Shown here piece by piece: positions 1-4,936 of a stretch of DNA of 6,504 nt. The notes below the pieces were generated by a model. The model had not been told where the DNA came from and ran no database searches. It saw nothing but the letters and a program-made list of their open reading frames with translations. Each line of letters begins with the position of its first letter. Position 1 is the stretch's first letter. Source of the stretch: Elusimicrobiota bacterium. GTDB lineage: Bacteria > Elusimicrobiota > Elusimicrobia > JACQJN01. The stretch is taken from the NCBI GenBank assembly GCA_016205045.1, contig JACQJM010000040.1, positions 1 to 6,504 of the forward strand, given 5' to 3'. The translations under genes and the position numbers were made by a program.

Positions 1-5
1 ATCAG

Positions 6-98
6 CGTAAAACGTAAAATGTAAAATGTAAAACGTTAATAACGGGTATGATTATCATGGTTTAATCACGTTTAACATCTCACGTCTTACGTCTAACG
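6..98. repeat. Heptamer inverted-repeat element 1 (5+5 units), overlapping the queC 3' end
   Basis: The left arm (6-40) is five head-to-tail 7-mers on the plus strand: CGTAAAA at 6 and 13, TGTAAAA at 20 and 27, CGTTAAT at 34. The right arm (64-98) is five 7-mers on the minus strand: CGTTAGA (98-92), CGTAAGA (91-85), CGTGAGA (84-78), TGTTAAA (77-71), CGTGATT (70-64). Arm against arm, 26 of 35 positions agree. The 23-bp spacer is centred on the palindrome ATGAT-T-ATCAT (48-58). The right arm is translated as the C-terminal tail of queC, and the TGA stop falls in the central palindrome. The unit count and layout match the element at 1326-1408 although the heptamer sequence differs. Function is unknown; as RNA it could fold into a long imperfect hairpin. 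Confidence 0.85.
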
Positions 99-1317
99 GA
101 TCGGTCAATCCGGCATCTTCAAACCCTTTTGCCCTGAGCTTGCAAGAGTCGCATCGACCGCAAGGTGTTTTTCCTCCCGCATAACAGGACCAGGTCAGCT
201 CAAAAGGCACCTTTAATTCTAGGCCCAATCGGATGATTTGCGCTTTGGTCATCTGAATCAGTGGGGTCAGAAGTTCTATTTGGTCTCCTGATTTTGTGCC
301 TAAACGCGCTGCCGACTGGAGGGCTTCGTAAAACTCGGGCCGGCAATCGGGATAGCCGGAATAATCCAGAATATTAGCTCCCAGTACGATGGCTTGGGCC
401 TGAACGGCATCTGCCAGAGAAACAGCCAAGGACACAAAAATCGTGTTACGGCCGGGAACATAGGTGGAAGGGATGCCTTCCCGGCCTATCCTCTCTAAAG
501 ACACATCGGGAAGCCCCTGGGCTGAATCTACCAAAGAGCTCACCCCCAACCAAGGTAATTTCACAGAAACTTCTTGATGTAAAACCCCGGCTTTTTTTAC
601 CAATTCCCGCGCAAAATCCAACTCACAAGAATGTCTTTGGCCATAGCAAATCGATAAAGCCTGGCAAGAGAATCCCTGAGAAATTGCCCAAAAAAGCGCC
701 GTGGCGGAATCCAAACCTCCCGAGAGCAAAACAATGGCCTTGCGGCCGAGACTGGGGACCAGCACGCTGGGCCCCCCAGGGGCCCCGGCTGGTACCCGGA
801 ACTCGACTCGCCTCTCTGAGGCTCCCATCGTCCCCGAGCTCCGTGAGGGGGCTGTGGAGGGTGCTGGATCCCGAATCCCGAACCCCAATTCTTTTATGGC
901 TAGCGTCGCAGACTCACGCACTTCATCGGCTATTTCAGGGCCCTGTAGATCCTGGAGGCTAAACCATTTCATCTGGTCATGTTCAGCGGGAGAAAATATC
1001 GGTTCACCCGAGATTACTCGACAGAAATAAATGAGATCTATGTGCTTATGATCTCCCACCTGCTCTAGTTGGAGATGGCTGGGGCGATATAAGTATCGCA
1101 CCTTCCCACCTGCGGGATCGGGAGTTCTTCTTTCCGCAATGATTTCAACTTCGAGGCCAGTTTCTTCACGAATTTCTCTCAACAATGCCCGTTCGGGCGT
1201 TTCATGGGCATCGATGTGTCCTCCCGGAGGCAACCACATCTTCAACTTTTTGTGGAAAAGAAGGAGGGTTTTCTCGCCCCTAACCACATACCCAGTAGCC
1301 ACGAAGTGATTGTTCAT
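55..1317 (-). CDS. queC: Nudix hydrolase-QueC fusion (7-cyano-7-deazaguanine synthase)
   Basis: A 420-residue two-domain protein. Residues 1-145 are a Nudix hydrolase with a full Nudix box at 33-55 (G33, E39, R47-E48, E51-E52, G54), a family that cleaves nucleoside diphosphates linked to X; the substrate cannot be read from sequence. Residues 193-406 are QueC, which uses ATP and ammonia to turn 7-carboxy-7-deazaguanine into preQ0 for queuosine. Visible QueC marks are the PP-loop SGGLDS (199-204), YGQRH (225-229), VPGRN (287-291) and zinc cysteines C378, C386, C389 and C392. Residues 146-191 form a Pro/Gly/Ser/Arg-rich linker encoded by an inverted-repeat element, and the last dozen residues plus the stop come from another repeat. 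The ATG at 1317 has no clear ribosome site and lies 9 bp from the element at 1326-1408. M164 (ATG at 828, GGAG 10 nt upstream) could start a separate QueC. The domain calls are certain; a single-chain fusion is an inference from the open frame. Confidence 0.92.
   Translation of the reverse strand: MNNHFVATGYVVRGEKTLLLFHKKLKMWLPPGGHIDAHETPERALLREIREETGLEVEIIAERRTPDPAGGKVRYLYRPSHLQLEQVGDHKHIDLIYFCRVISGEPIFSPAEHDQMKWFSLQDLQGPEIADEVRESATLAIKELGFGIRDPAPSTAPSRSSGTMGASERRVEFRVPAGAPGGPSVLVPSLGRKAIVLLSGGLDSATALFWAISQGFSCQALSICYGQRHSCELDFARELVKKAGVLHQEVSVKLPWLGVSSLVDSAQGLPDVSLERIGREGIPSTYVPGRNTIFVSLAVSLADAVQAQAIVLGANILDYSGYPDCRPEFYEALQSAARLGTKSGDQIELLTPLIQMTKAQIIRLGLELKVPFELTWSCYAGGKTPCGRCDSCKLRAKGFEDAGLTDPLDVRREMLNVIKP
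747..880. repeat. GC-rich inverted-repeat element read as the Nudix-QueC linker
   Basis: The plus strand at 747-768 and the minus strand at 880-858 agree at 18 of 23 columns (four mismatches, one gap), sharing an exact CCAGCAC core (759-765 against 867-861). Inside lie a 7-bp perfect hairpin, GGGCCCC (769-775) with GGGGCCC (779-785), and GCCTC-TCT-GAGGC (810-822). The right arm holds two exact tandem heptamers, TTCGGGA on the minus strand (882-869), recalling the heptamer build of the two other elements here. It is clearly more GC-rich than its flanks. All 134 bp are in frame without a stop and encode residues 146-191 of the fusion. It ends about one codon before the conserved QueC core. Confidence 0.7.
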
Positions 1318-1325
1318 ATAAAACA

Positions 1326-1408
1326 GTTCTACGTTCTATGTTCGAAGTTCTAAGTTAAAGTCGAGGATTCCTTAATAAACTTAGAACCTAGAACTTAGCA
1401 CTTAGAAC
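1326..1408. repeat. Heptamer inverted-repeat element 2 (5+5 units) between hicA and nudix-queC
   Basis: The left arm (1326-1360) on the plus strand is GTTCTAC at 1326, GTTCTAT at 1333, GTTCGAA at 1340, GTTCTAA at 1347 and GTTAAAG at 1354. The right arm (1374-1408) on the minus strand is GTTCTAA (1408-1402), GTGCTAA (1401-1395), GTTCTAG (1394-1388), GTTCTAA (1387-1381) and GTTTATT (1380-1374). The arms agree at 27 of 35 positions. The 13-bp spacer is centred on AGGA-T-TCCT (1364-1372). It occupies almost all of the 95-bp gap: the hicA stop is 5 bp away on one side and the Nudix start 9 bp away on the other. Any promoter for nudix-queC must lie in it or upstream. No T-run follows the dyad, so it is not a standard intrinsic terminator. 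Confidence 0.88.
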
Positions 1409-1412
1409 CGAC

Positions 1413-1601
1413 TTAGTTCGGCTCAGGAATCCCTAATTTCTTGCAGATCTTCCTTACTGTAAAATCAGCAATTTCCATATGCCGAGTGACAGGCGTCTCC
1501 TGTTGTGTGACTGGATTTTGATAAATGGAGTACTTGCCTCCTTCTCGAGTCAGAACGCACCCGTTGTCCGTCAGATATCTCACAAAATCGCGTCTTTTCA
1601 T
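1413..1601 (-). CDS. hicA: HicA-like mRNA interferase family protein, solitary, catalytic His replaced by Tyr
   Basis: A 62-residue protein with the small double-stranded-RNA-binding-like fold of HicA/YcfA toxins: an N-terminal helix (KRRDFVRYL, 2-10), a GCxLxREGG turn, a short strand pair ending in TPVTRHMEI, and a C-terminal helix (VRKICKKLGIP). HicA toxins cut mRNA using a histidine just after the glycine turn. Here that position is Y24 (TAC at 1532-1530), one base from a His codon, so nuclease activity is doubtful. No hicB antitoxin gene is visible on either side. The ribosome site AAGGAGG (1612-1606) is strong and overlaps the ridA stop, implying co-transcription with the genes upstream. 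The TAA stop lies 5 bp from a heptamer repeat element. The family call rests on motif resemblance; toxin activity is not supported. Confidence 0.75.
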   Translation of the reverse strand: MKRRDFVRYLTDNGCVLTREGGKYSIYQNPVTQQETPVTRHMEIADFTVRKICKKLGIPEPN

Positions 1602-1610
1602 AATCCCTCC

Positions 1611-1988
1611 TTAACCTTTAGCAATCGCTTCAATCTCCACCCCAACCCCCTTCGGCAGCCTGGAGACTTCCACCGTGGAGCGAGCAGGAAAGGGTGGCTT
1701 AAAAAAAGAGGCATATACCTCGTTCACCTGATTAAAGCTGGAAATATCCTTCAGATAAATGGTCGTCTTTACCACATGTTCAAAACTTAATCCTGCCGCC
1801 CGAAGTATCTGTTATATGTTTTTCAAATTACATTCGGTCTGGGATCGAATGTCCCCGGCAACCACTTCTCCTGAACCCGCTTCCAACGGGATCTGTCCTG
1901 ATAAAAAAAGCCATTTCCCTTCCCGCACAGCCTGGGAGTAAGGCCCTATGGGTTGAGGAGCTCTCGCAGAAACGATGGATTTCTTCAT
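1611..1988 (-). pseudogene. ridA: RidA-family 2-iminobutanoate/2-iminopropanoate deaminase with an internal TAA
   Basis: Read through one stop, this is a full-length RidA (125 codons plus stop). RidA hydrolyses reactive enamines and imines released by PLP enzymes such as threonine dehydratase. Conserved features are PQPIGPYSQA (11-20), FLSGQIP (28-34), VVKTTIYLKD (after the break), ARSTVEVSRLPKG and the terminal VEIEAIAKG with its catalytic glutamate. Codon 59 is TAA (1814-1812), where relatives usually have lysine, so one A-to-T change (AAA to TAA) would explain it. No indel or other decay is visible. The ATG overlaps the upstream stop as TGATG, suggesting translational coupling, and the TAA end carries the hicA ribosome site. 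Upstream of the break only about half the fold is made. A sequencing or assembly error is an equally fair explanation. TAA ends other genes here, so recoding is unlikely. Confidence 0.88.
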
Positions 1989-2359
1989 CACGCAGGCGAA
2001 TATTTTTTCCTAGAGCGCTGGCGCCGCTTCAACTTTCTATCTCTTGTTCGACTCCACTCCTGCAGTCTACGTGAGGTTTGAGGAGATAATTTTATCTCAA
2101 CTCGATCCACAAGTTCTCGCAATGCCAAAAACCGATTCAAATTCCTTTGACGCTCCCTCTGGCATCTAACCACCAATCCCAGAGGAGGGTATCTTAGAAC
2201 CACGGCGTTAGCGGTTTTATTGATTTTTTGACCGCCGGCTCCACTTCCCTTAACAAACTGCTCTTTGATAAGAGCCACAGAAATCCCCAATCGATGGATT
2301 CGTTCTTTTAAAGCCTCTAATTTAGAAGGGGTGACCGCGAAAGATTCATGCAAGTCCAT
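1988..2359 (-). CDS. GGQ-domain peptide chain release factor-like protein (ribosome rescue)
   Basis: A 123-residue, single-domain member of the RF-1 family. The catalytic GGQ lies at 42-44 within GSGAGGQKINKTANAVVL (38-55), followed by GLVVRCQRERQRNLNR (61-76), the usual sequence after GGQ in release factors. It lacks the codon-recognition domains of RF1/RF2 and ends in a strongly basic tail (about 105-119, KLKRRQRSRKKY). This layout matches codon-independent rescue factors such as ArfB (YaeJ) and the C12orf65/mtRF-R group, which hydrolyse peptidyl-tRNA on stalled ribosomes; the basic tail is thought to contact ribosomal RNA or the mRNA channel. GAGGAG lies just upstream and the ATG directly follows the TAG of the 63-residue gene. 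Its TGA overlaps the ridA ATG. Whether it is closer to ArfB or to C12orf65 is not resolved. Confidence 0.88.
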   Translation of the reverse strand: MDLHESFAVTPSKLEALKERIHRLGISVALIKEQFVKGSGAGGQKINKTANAVVLRYPPLGLVVRCQRERQRNLNRFLALRELVDRVEIKLSPQTSRRLQEWSRTRDRKLKRRQRSRKKYSPA

Positions 2360-2551
2360 CTACTCCTCTTTCCAGAAACCAGTCATCCAAAACCCTGTTA
2401 TCACCACCAACATGCTTTCACAAGCGATCGTCACTGGAATCACCCACTTCTTCTTGGGATTGATTTTGACCTTGCCGATCACAAATCCTAAAAAAGCAAG
2501 ACATCCCACCAATATCATTCCCAGTAGAAATAATGCTTTACGAGGTCGCAT
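2360..2551 (-). CDS. Small two-helix membrane protein, unknown function
   Basis: A 63-residue protein I do not recognise. It has two hydrophobic segments, about residues 6-26 (ALFLLGMILVGCLAFLGFVIG) and 36-57, joined by a basic loop (KVKINPKKK). The basic start (MRPRK) and basic middle loop suggest both ends of that loop lie at the cytoplasmic face by the positive-inside rule, an inference. The TAG stop directly abuts the ATG of the release-factor-like gene, so the two are probably translated together, and this is the main reason to believe it is real. The start is uncertain: no ribosome site precedes ATG 2551 (AAGG is too far away), and ATG 2518 (M12) would cut into the first helix. It opens the four-gene cluster after the repeat-rich gap. 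Confidence 0.6.
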   Translation of the reverse strand: MRPRKALFLLGMILVGCLAFLGFVIGKVKINPKKKWVIPVTIACESMLVVITGFWMTGFWKEE

Positions 2552-2627
2552 CTTTTATATTTTACCTTATCCCCGCTGGCTTGAGCCACAGAGACGCACC
2601 ACGGGTGTGCCGAAAATTTCAGGGCAC

Positions 2628-2795
2628 CCTGCCCCGGGTTCCTGGTTGGGGTTTGCTAGCGCGGGGCGCCTCAAATCTTATGTCCCATAAGATTTGGGCT
2701 CGGACCTCAACCTCCACCCAAATATTCTACTTGAGTTCCCGGAGGTTTCCGGACCCCCCGCTTCAGCCAGCAAACCCCAACCATCCCTGGGCAGG
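2628..2795. repeat. Composite long inverted repeat, possibly a MITE-like or structured intergenic element
   Basis: The arms pair in blocks. CCTGCCC-C-GGG (2628-2638) faces 2785-2795 (10 of 11). GGTTGGGGTTTGCT (2644-2657) faces 2769-2782 (14 of 14). GCGGGG (2661-2666) faces 2756-2761 (6 of 6). Inside the loop is a perfect 11-bp hairpin (2672-2682 with 2686-2696), and AACCTCC (2709-2715) faces GGAGGTT (2741-2747). The nesting is too extensive for chance. No transposase gene is present, and I found no target-site duplication by eye. Confidence 0.75.
2672..2696. repeat. Perfect 11-bp hairpin with a 3-nt loop
   Basis: CAAATCTTATG (2672-2682), loop TCC, then CATAAGATTTG (2686-2696). The stem is A/T-rich, unlike the G/C-rich dyad around it. 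On either strand the stem is not followed by a T-run, so it does not look like an intrinsic terminator. Confidence 0.85.
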
Positions 2796-2861
2796 ATTTC
2801 ACCAATGAGTTTTAGGGGGTCAGGGTCAGGTGGGGTGGCCGGGAAACATAATCCAATCTTA

Positions 2862-2887
2862 GAGTCGGGTGGCTCAGGACCCGACTC
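2862..2887. repeat. Perfect 9-bp inverted repeat with an 8-nt loop
   Basis: GAGTCGGGT (2862-2870) and ACCCGACTC (2879-2887). It lies 79 bp downstream of the amidase stop on the minus strand, with no T-run after it. It could end or protect the amidase transcript, but the sequence does not show that directly. Confidence 0.75.
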
Positions 2888-2965
2888 CCAACCCCGGACA
2901 GGACCCCATTTCAATAAAGTAGGCGAGGTCGTGAGATGCAAGAAAGGGAAAAATAGCAGGAGGGA

Positions 2966-3982
2966 CTACCGAGAGTCGGAACCTGGCAAAGAATCTTGAG
3001 GAACCTTTACAAGGGAATCTGGGGCAGCAGGGATCGTGGGGGCTGCTTTCTCAGAGAGATAATTTTTAATTCCAGAGGCCAGGCTCACGGCCAACCGTTT
3101 TTGATATTGGGGGTCCTGCAGTTTTTTTGCCTCTATGGAATTTGTCAAAAAACCTATTTCCACCAAAACAGTTGGAGCATCTGTACAGCGTAAAACAAAG
3201 AAATTTGCCTGAAGCACGGGCACCGACCTCGCCGGGATCCCCACTCTCAGCGCACCGGCAATTTCGTGTGCCAGAGAATCCCCCTGTGTCACCAGTTCCA
3301 TTCTTCTCGGCAAAGAAGGCATCTCTAAGTTCTCTGAGCTTAGGTGTCCTTCTATTTCCATGGTGGTATTAGCTTCCGCCTCACCTACATTTCGAGATGT
3401 GTTTTTCTTATCATGGCAGGACCAATTTCTTTCATAATTCGAACTCAAGGCATGCCGAGAAAGATGATATACTCGAGGCCCGGATGCGCTTCTATCTCTT
3501 TTATGACGGACTGCATTCACATGGATAGAAACAAACAGGTCCGCTTTTTTTTCCTTAGCCTTTCGAGAGCGTTCTTGGAGAGAAACCGCCACATCACTGT
3601 CTCGGGTTAAATATACTTGGCCTATCTGCTGCTTCCTCAATTCTTCTGCCAGGAGCAACGATACCGCCAAATTTATCGTTTTTTCGTATATTTTCTTCTC
3701 TTTAGTGCCAAAATCTATTCCTCCGTGCCCAGGATCTACCAATAGGCTGGAGAGAGAAGCTTCTGGGTGGATGGCAGGTTCCAGAGGGGGTGGGATTACT
3801 ACCTCGGCACTCGGCAGAGGTTGATCCTCCGAAGTTTCCATTAAAACACGGAAACGATTTATTCCTTCCAACCATATATTCTCAACAGAATTTGACCATG
3901 CTCCCTGAGGAGGCATTAAAAAAGAAACCAAGGTCAACCCGCAAAGAAGCTTGGTTAAATTCCTGATGGAAAGGACGCGCAT
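2966..3982 (-). CDS. Secreted N-acetylmuramoyl-L-alanine amidase (Amidase_3, AmiC type)
   Basis: A 338-residue zinc amidase that cuts the bond between N-acetylmuramic acid and the L-alanine of the stem peptide. Residues 1-30 look like a Sec signal peptide (basic start, hydrophobic LTKLLCGLTLVSFL, possible cleavage after AWS). After a short Pro-rich spacer the catalytic domain starts at about residue 79. Zinc ligands are H86 (VDPGHGG), E100 (YEKTINL) and H154 (SIHVNA); the catalytic glutamate is E275 (VEIGFLTN). About 60 residues (168-228) are inserted after SIHVNA, the place where AmiA/B/C-type enzymes carry an autoinhibitory helix. A Ser/Pro tail follows 310. I chose ATG 3982; the preceding codon is GTG (3985) and could also start. 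No clear ribosome site is visible. It follows murI by 117 bp and lacks an AMIN domain, unlike the amidase upstream. Confidence 0.93.
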   Translation of the reverse strand: MRVLSIRNLTKLLCGLTLVSFLMPPQGAWSNSVENIWLEGINRFRVLMETSEDQPLPSAEVVIPPPLEPAIHPEASLSSLLVDPGHGGIDFGTKEKKIYEKTINLAVSLLLAEELRKQQIGQVYLTRDSDVAVSLQERSRKAKEKKADLFVSIHVNAVRHKRDRSASGPRVYHLSRHALSSNYERNWSCHDKKNTSRNVGEAEANTTMEIEGHLSSENLEMPSLPRRMELVTQGDSLAHEIAGALRVGIPARSVPVLQANFFVLRCTDAPTVLVEIGFLTNSIEAKKLQDPQYQKRLAVSLASGIKNYLSEKAAPTIPAAPDSLVKVPQDSLPGSDSR

Positions 3983-4061
3983 CACTTTAGAGGATAGCTT
4001 GTAAAGGAATCAGCCTCATGGGTCACCCGGGACTCTTCTTCTAGGAAAAGGTCCTACCCCG

Positions 4062-4083
4062 ATCTGGGCCACAAGGCCCAGAT
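4062..4083. repeat. Perfect 9-bp hairpin downstream of murI
   Basis: ATCTGGGCC (4062-4070), loop ACAA, GGCCCAGAT (4075-4083). It starts 17 bp after the murI stop in the direction of transcription. A weaker stem, TAGGA (4042-4046) with TCCTA (4052-4056), follows. There is no T-run, so termination is possible but not supported; it could instead stabilise or process the transcript between murI and the amidase. Confidence 0.7.
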
Positions 4084-4099
4084 TCCCTTTCATGAGACC

Positions 4100-4936
4100 C
4101 TAATCAAATCTTTGCACCCAAACACGTTTCATAGAAAGTCCCAGAAGCTTGTGAGCCAGTTTCTTGAATTTTGTAGGAGCATCCGAGGCATAAAATTTAT
4201 AGCTTCCGCGACCGTTTTTACGAAGCAATTTTTTTCTTTGCAAAATCTTACTGACTTCCTCCGCGGCAGCTTCTCCTGAATCTACTAAAACTACTTTCCT
4301 CCCGACTCTTTCTGAAATAACTTTTTTTAATAGGGGATAATGGGTGCACCCCAAAATTAACGTGTCCGGCCTCCATTTCTTAAGAGGAGCAAGATACCGG
4401 CGTGCGATAGCTTCTGTAATGGCTCCTCTCCAAAATCCTTCCTCAACCAACGGGACAAACAGAGGACACGCCACAGAAAACACCCTCACACCCCTTCGAA
4501 ACTGAGTAAGCCGTTTGGGGTAAACTTGACTGGCAATCGTCCCCTCCGTTCCAATCACCCCGATACGACCCCTAGAGGTTCTTTGAGCGGCAAGTTTGGC
4601 GCCCGGTTCAATGACCCCCAATACGGGCACCTTTAAATTTCGGCGAAGCAGCGGGATCGCCACAGAGGAAGCAGAATTGCAAGCGACCACCAGGAGTTTG
4701 ATCTTCTGACTTTCTAAAAATTTACCTATTTTCAGGGAAAATTTCTTAAGCGTTTGAGGAGATTTTGAACCATAAGGAAGGTGGGCCGTGTCCCCATAAT
4801 AAATGATATTTTCCCGAGGAAGGCTTTTCTGGATGGCTTTAAAAACAGTCAGCCCTCCTACCCCGGAATCAAAAACGCCTATGGGCAGATTAGGCCCTGT
4901 CACGAAATTACTTGTCCCCAGGAGAGGATTCTCCAT
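4100..4936 (-). CDS. murI: Glutamate racemase
   Basis: MurI converts L-glutamate to D-glutamate, the second residue of the peptidoglycan stem peptide, in the cytoplasm. From the chosen ATG it has 278 residues, within the family range. Motifs in order are IGVFDSGVGGLTV (D23-S24), YYGDTAHLPYG, VVACNSASS (catalytic C86), LVEEGFW and LILGCTHYPLL (catalytic C197, H199). The start is not certain. ATG 4936 overlaps the upstream amidase by 29 bp and leaves a 19-residue leader before IGVFDSG, with no ribosome site. GTG 4903 would give 267 residues with only seven residues before that motif, lies 4 bp past the amidase stop, and has GGGGA 11 nt upstream. ATG 4957 or 5035 would add an unconserved leader inside the amidase gene. 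A small hairpin, GGAGA with TCTCC (4921-4934), sits at this junction. Confidence 0.95.
   Translation of the reverse strand: MENPLLGTSNFVTGPNLPIGVFDSGVGGLTVFKAIQKSLPRENIIYYGDTAHLPYGSKSPQTLKKFSLKIGKFLESQKIKLLVVACNSASSVAIPLLRRNLKVPVLGVIEPGAKLAAQRTSRGRIGVIGTEGTIASQVYPKRLTQFRRGVRVFSVACPLFVPLVEEGFWRGAITEAIARRYLAPLKKWRPDTLILGCTHYPLLKKVISERVGRKVVLVDSGEAAAEEVSKILQRKKLLRKNGRGSYKFYASDAPTKFKKLAHKLLGLSMKRVWVQRFD

Larger units (their letters stand above)
2552..2965. other. Repeat-rich gene-free stretch (414 bp)
   Basis: This lies between the downstream amidase stop and the 63-residue gene. Open frames exist on both strands, but they overlap each other, are rich in Pro, Gly and Ser, and show no family motif, so I call none. 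The content is mostly G/C-rich inverted repeats: a composite dyad at 2628-2795, a perfect hairpin inside it, and a second hairpin at 2862-2887. A small palindrome CAGGG-CA-CCCTG sits at 2620-2631. No tRNA, riboswitch or convincing promoter was seen. An A/T-rich patch on the minus strand just before ATG 2551 contains TAAAAT, a possible but weak -10 box. Confidence 0.6.

Noticed and set aside
6..98. CRISPR array
   Set aside because: The 7-bp units are contiguous, without unique spacers, and the second half is inverted; no cas gene is present.
684..1030. Plus-strand open frames opposite nudix-queC
   Set aside because: Opposite-strand shadows of a gene with clear domains; the GC-rich linker element lacks stops in several frames.
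1318..1412. preQ1 riboswitch controlling nudix-queC
   Set aside because: The leader is accounted for by the heptamer dyad, and I see no preQ1 aptamer pattern there.
1812..1814. Stop-codon reassignment or programmed readthrough in ridA
   Set aside because: TAA also ends hicA, ridA and the upstream amidase normally, and no readthrough context was recognised.
1479..1941. Plus-strand open frames across hicA and ridA
   Set aside because: They are antisense to recognised genes and have no motifs of their own.
2678..2941. 87-residue minus-strand open frame (and an overlapping 101-residue plus-strand frame at 2694-2999)
   Set aside because: Both lie in the inverted-repeat stretch, are rich in Pro, Gly and Ser, match no family I know, and owe their openness to G/C-rich repeats.
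3935..3945. Lipoprotein signal in the downstream amidase (Cys near residue 14)
   Set aside because: The residues before the cysteine (KLL) do not fit a lipobox, which needs Gly, Ala or Ser at -1; a type I signal peptide fits better.
4062..4083. Intrinsic terminator of murI
   Set aside because: The stem is perfect but no T-run follows on the minus strand.
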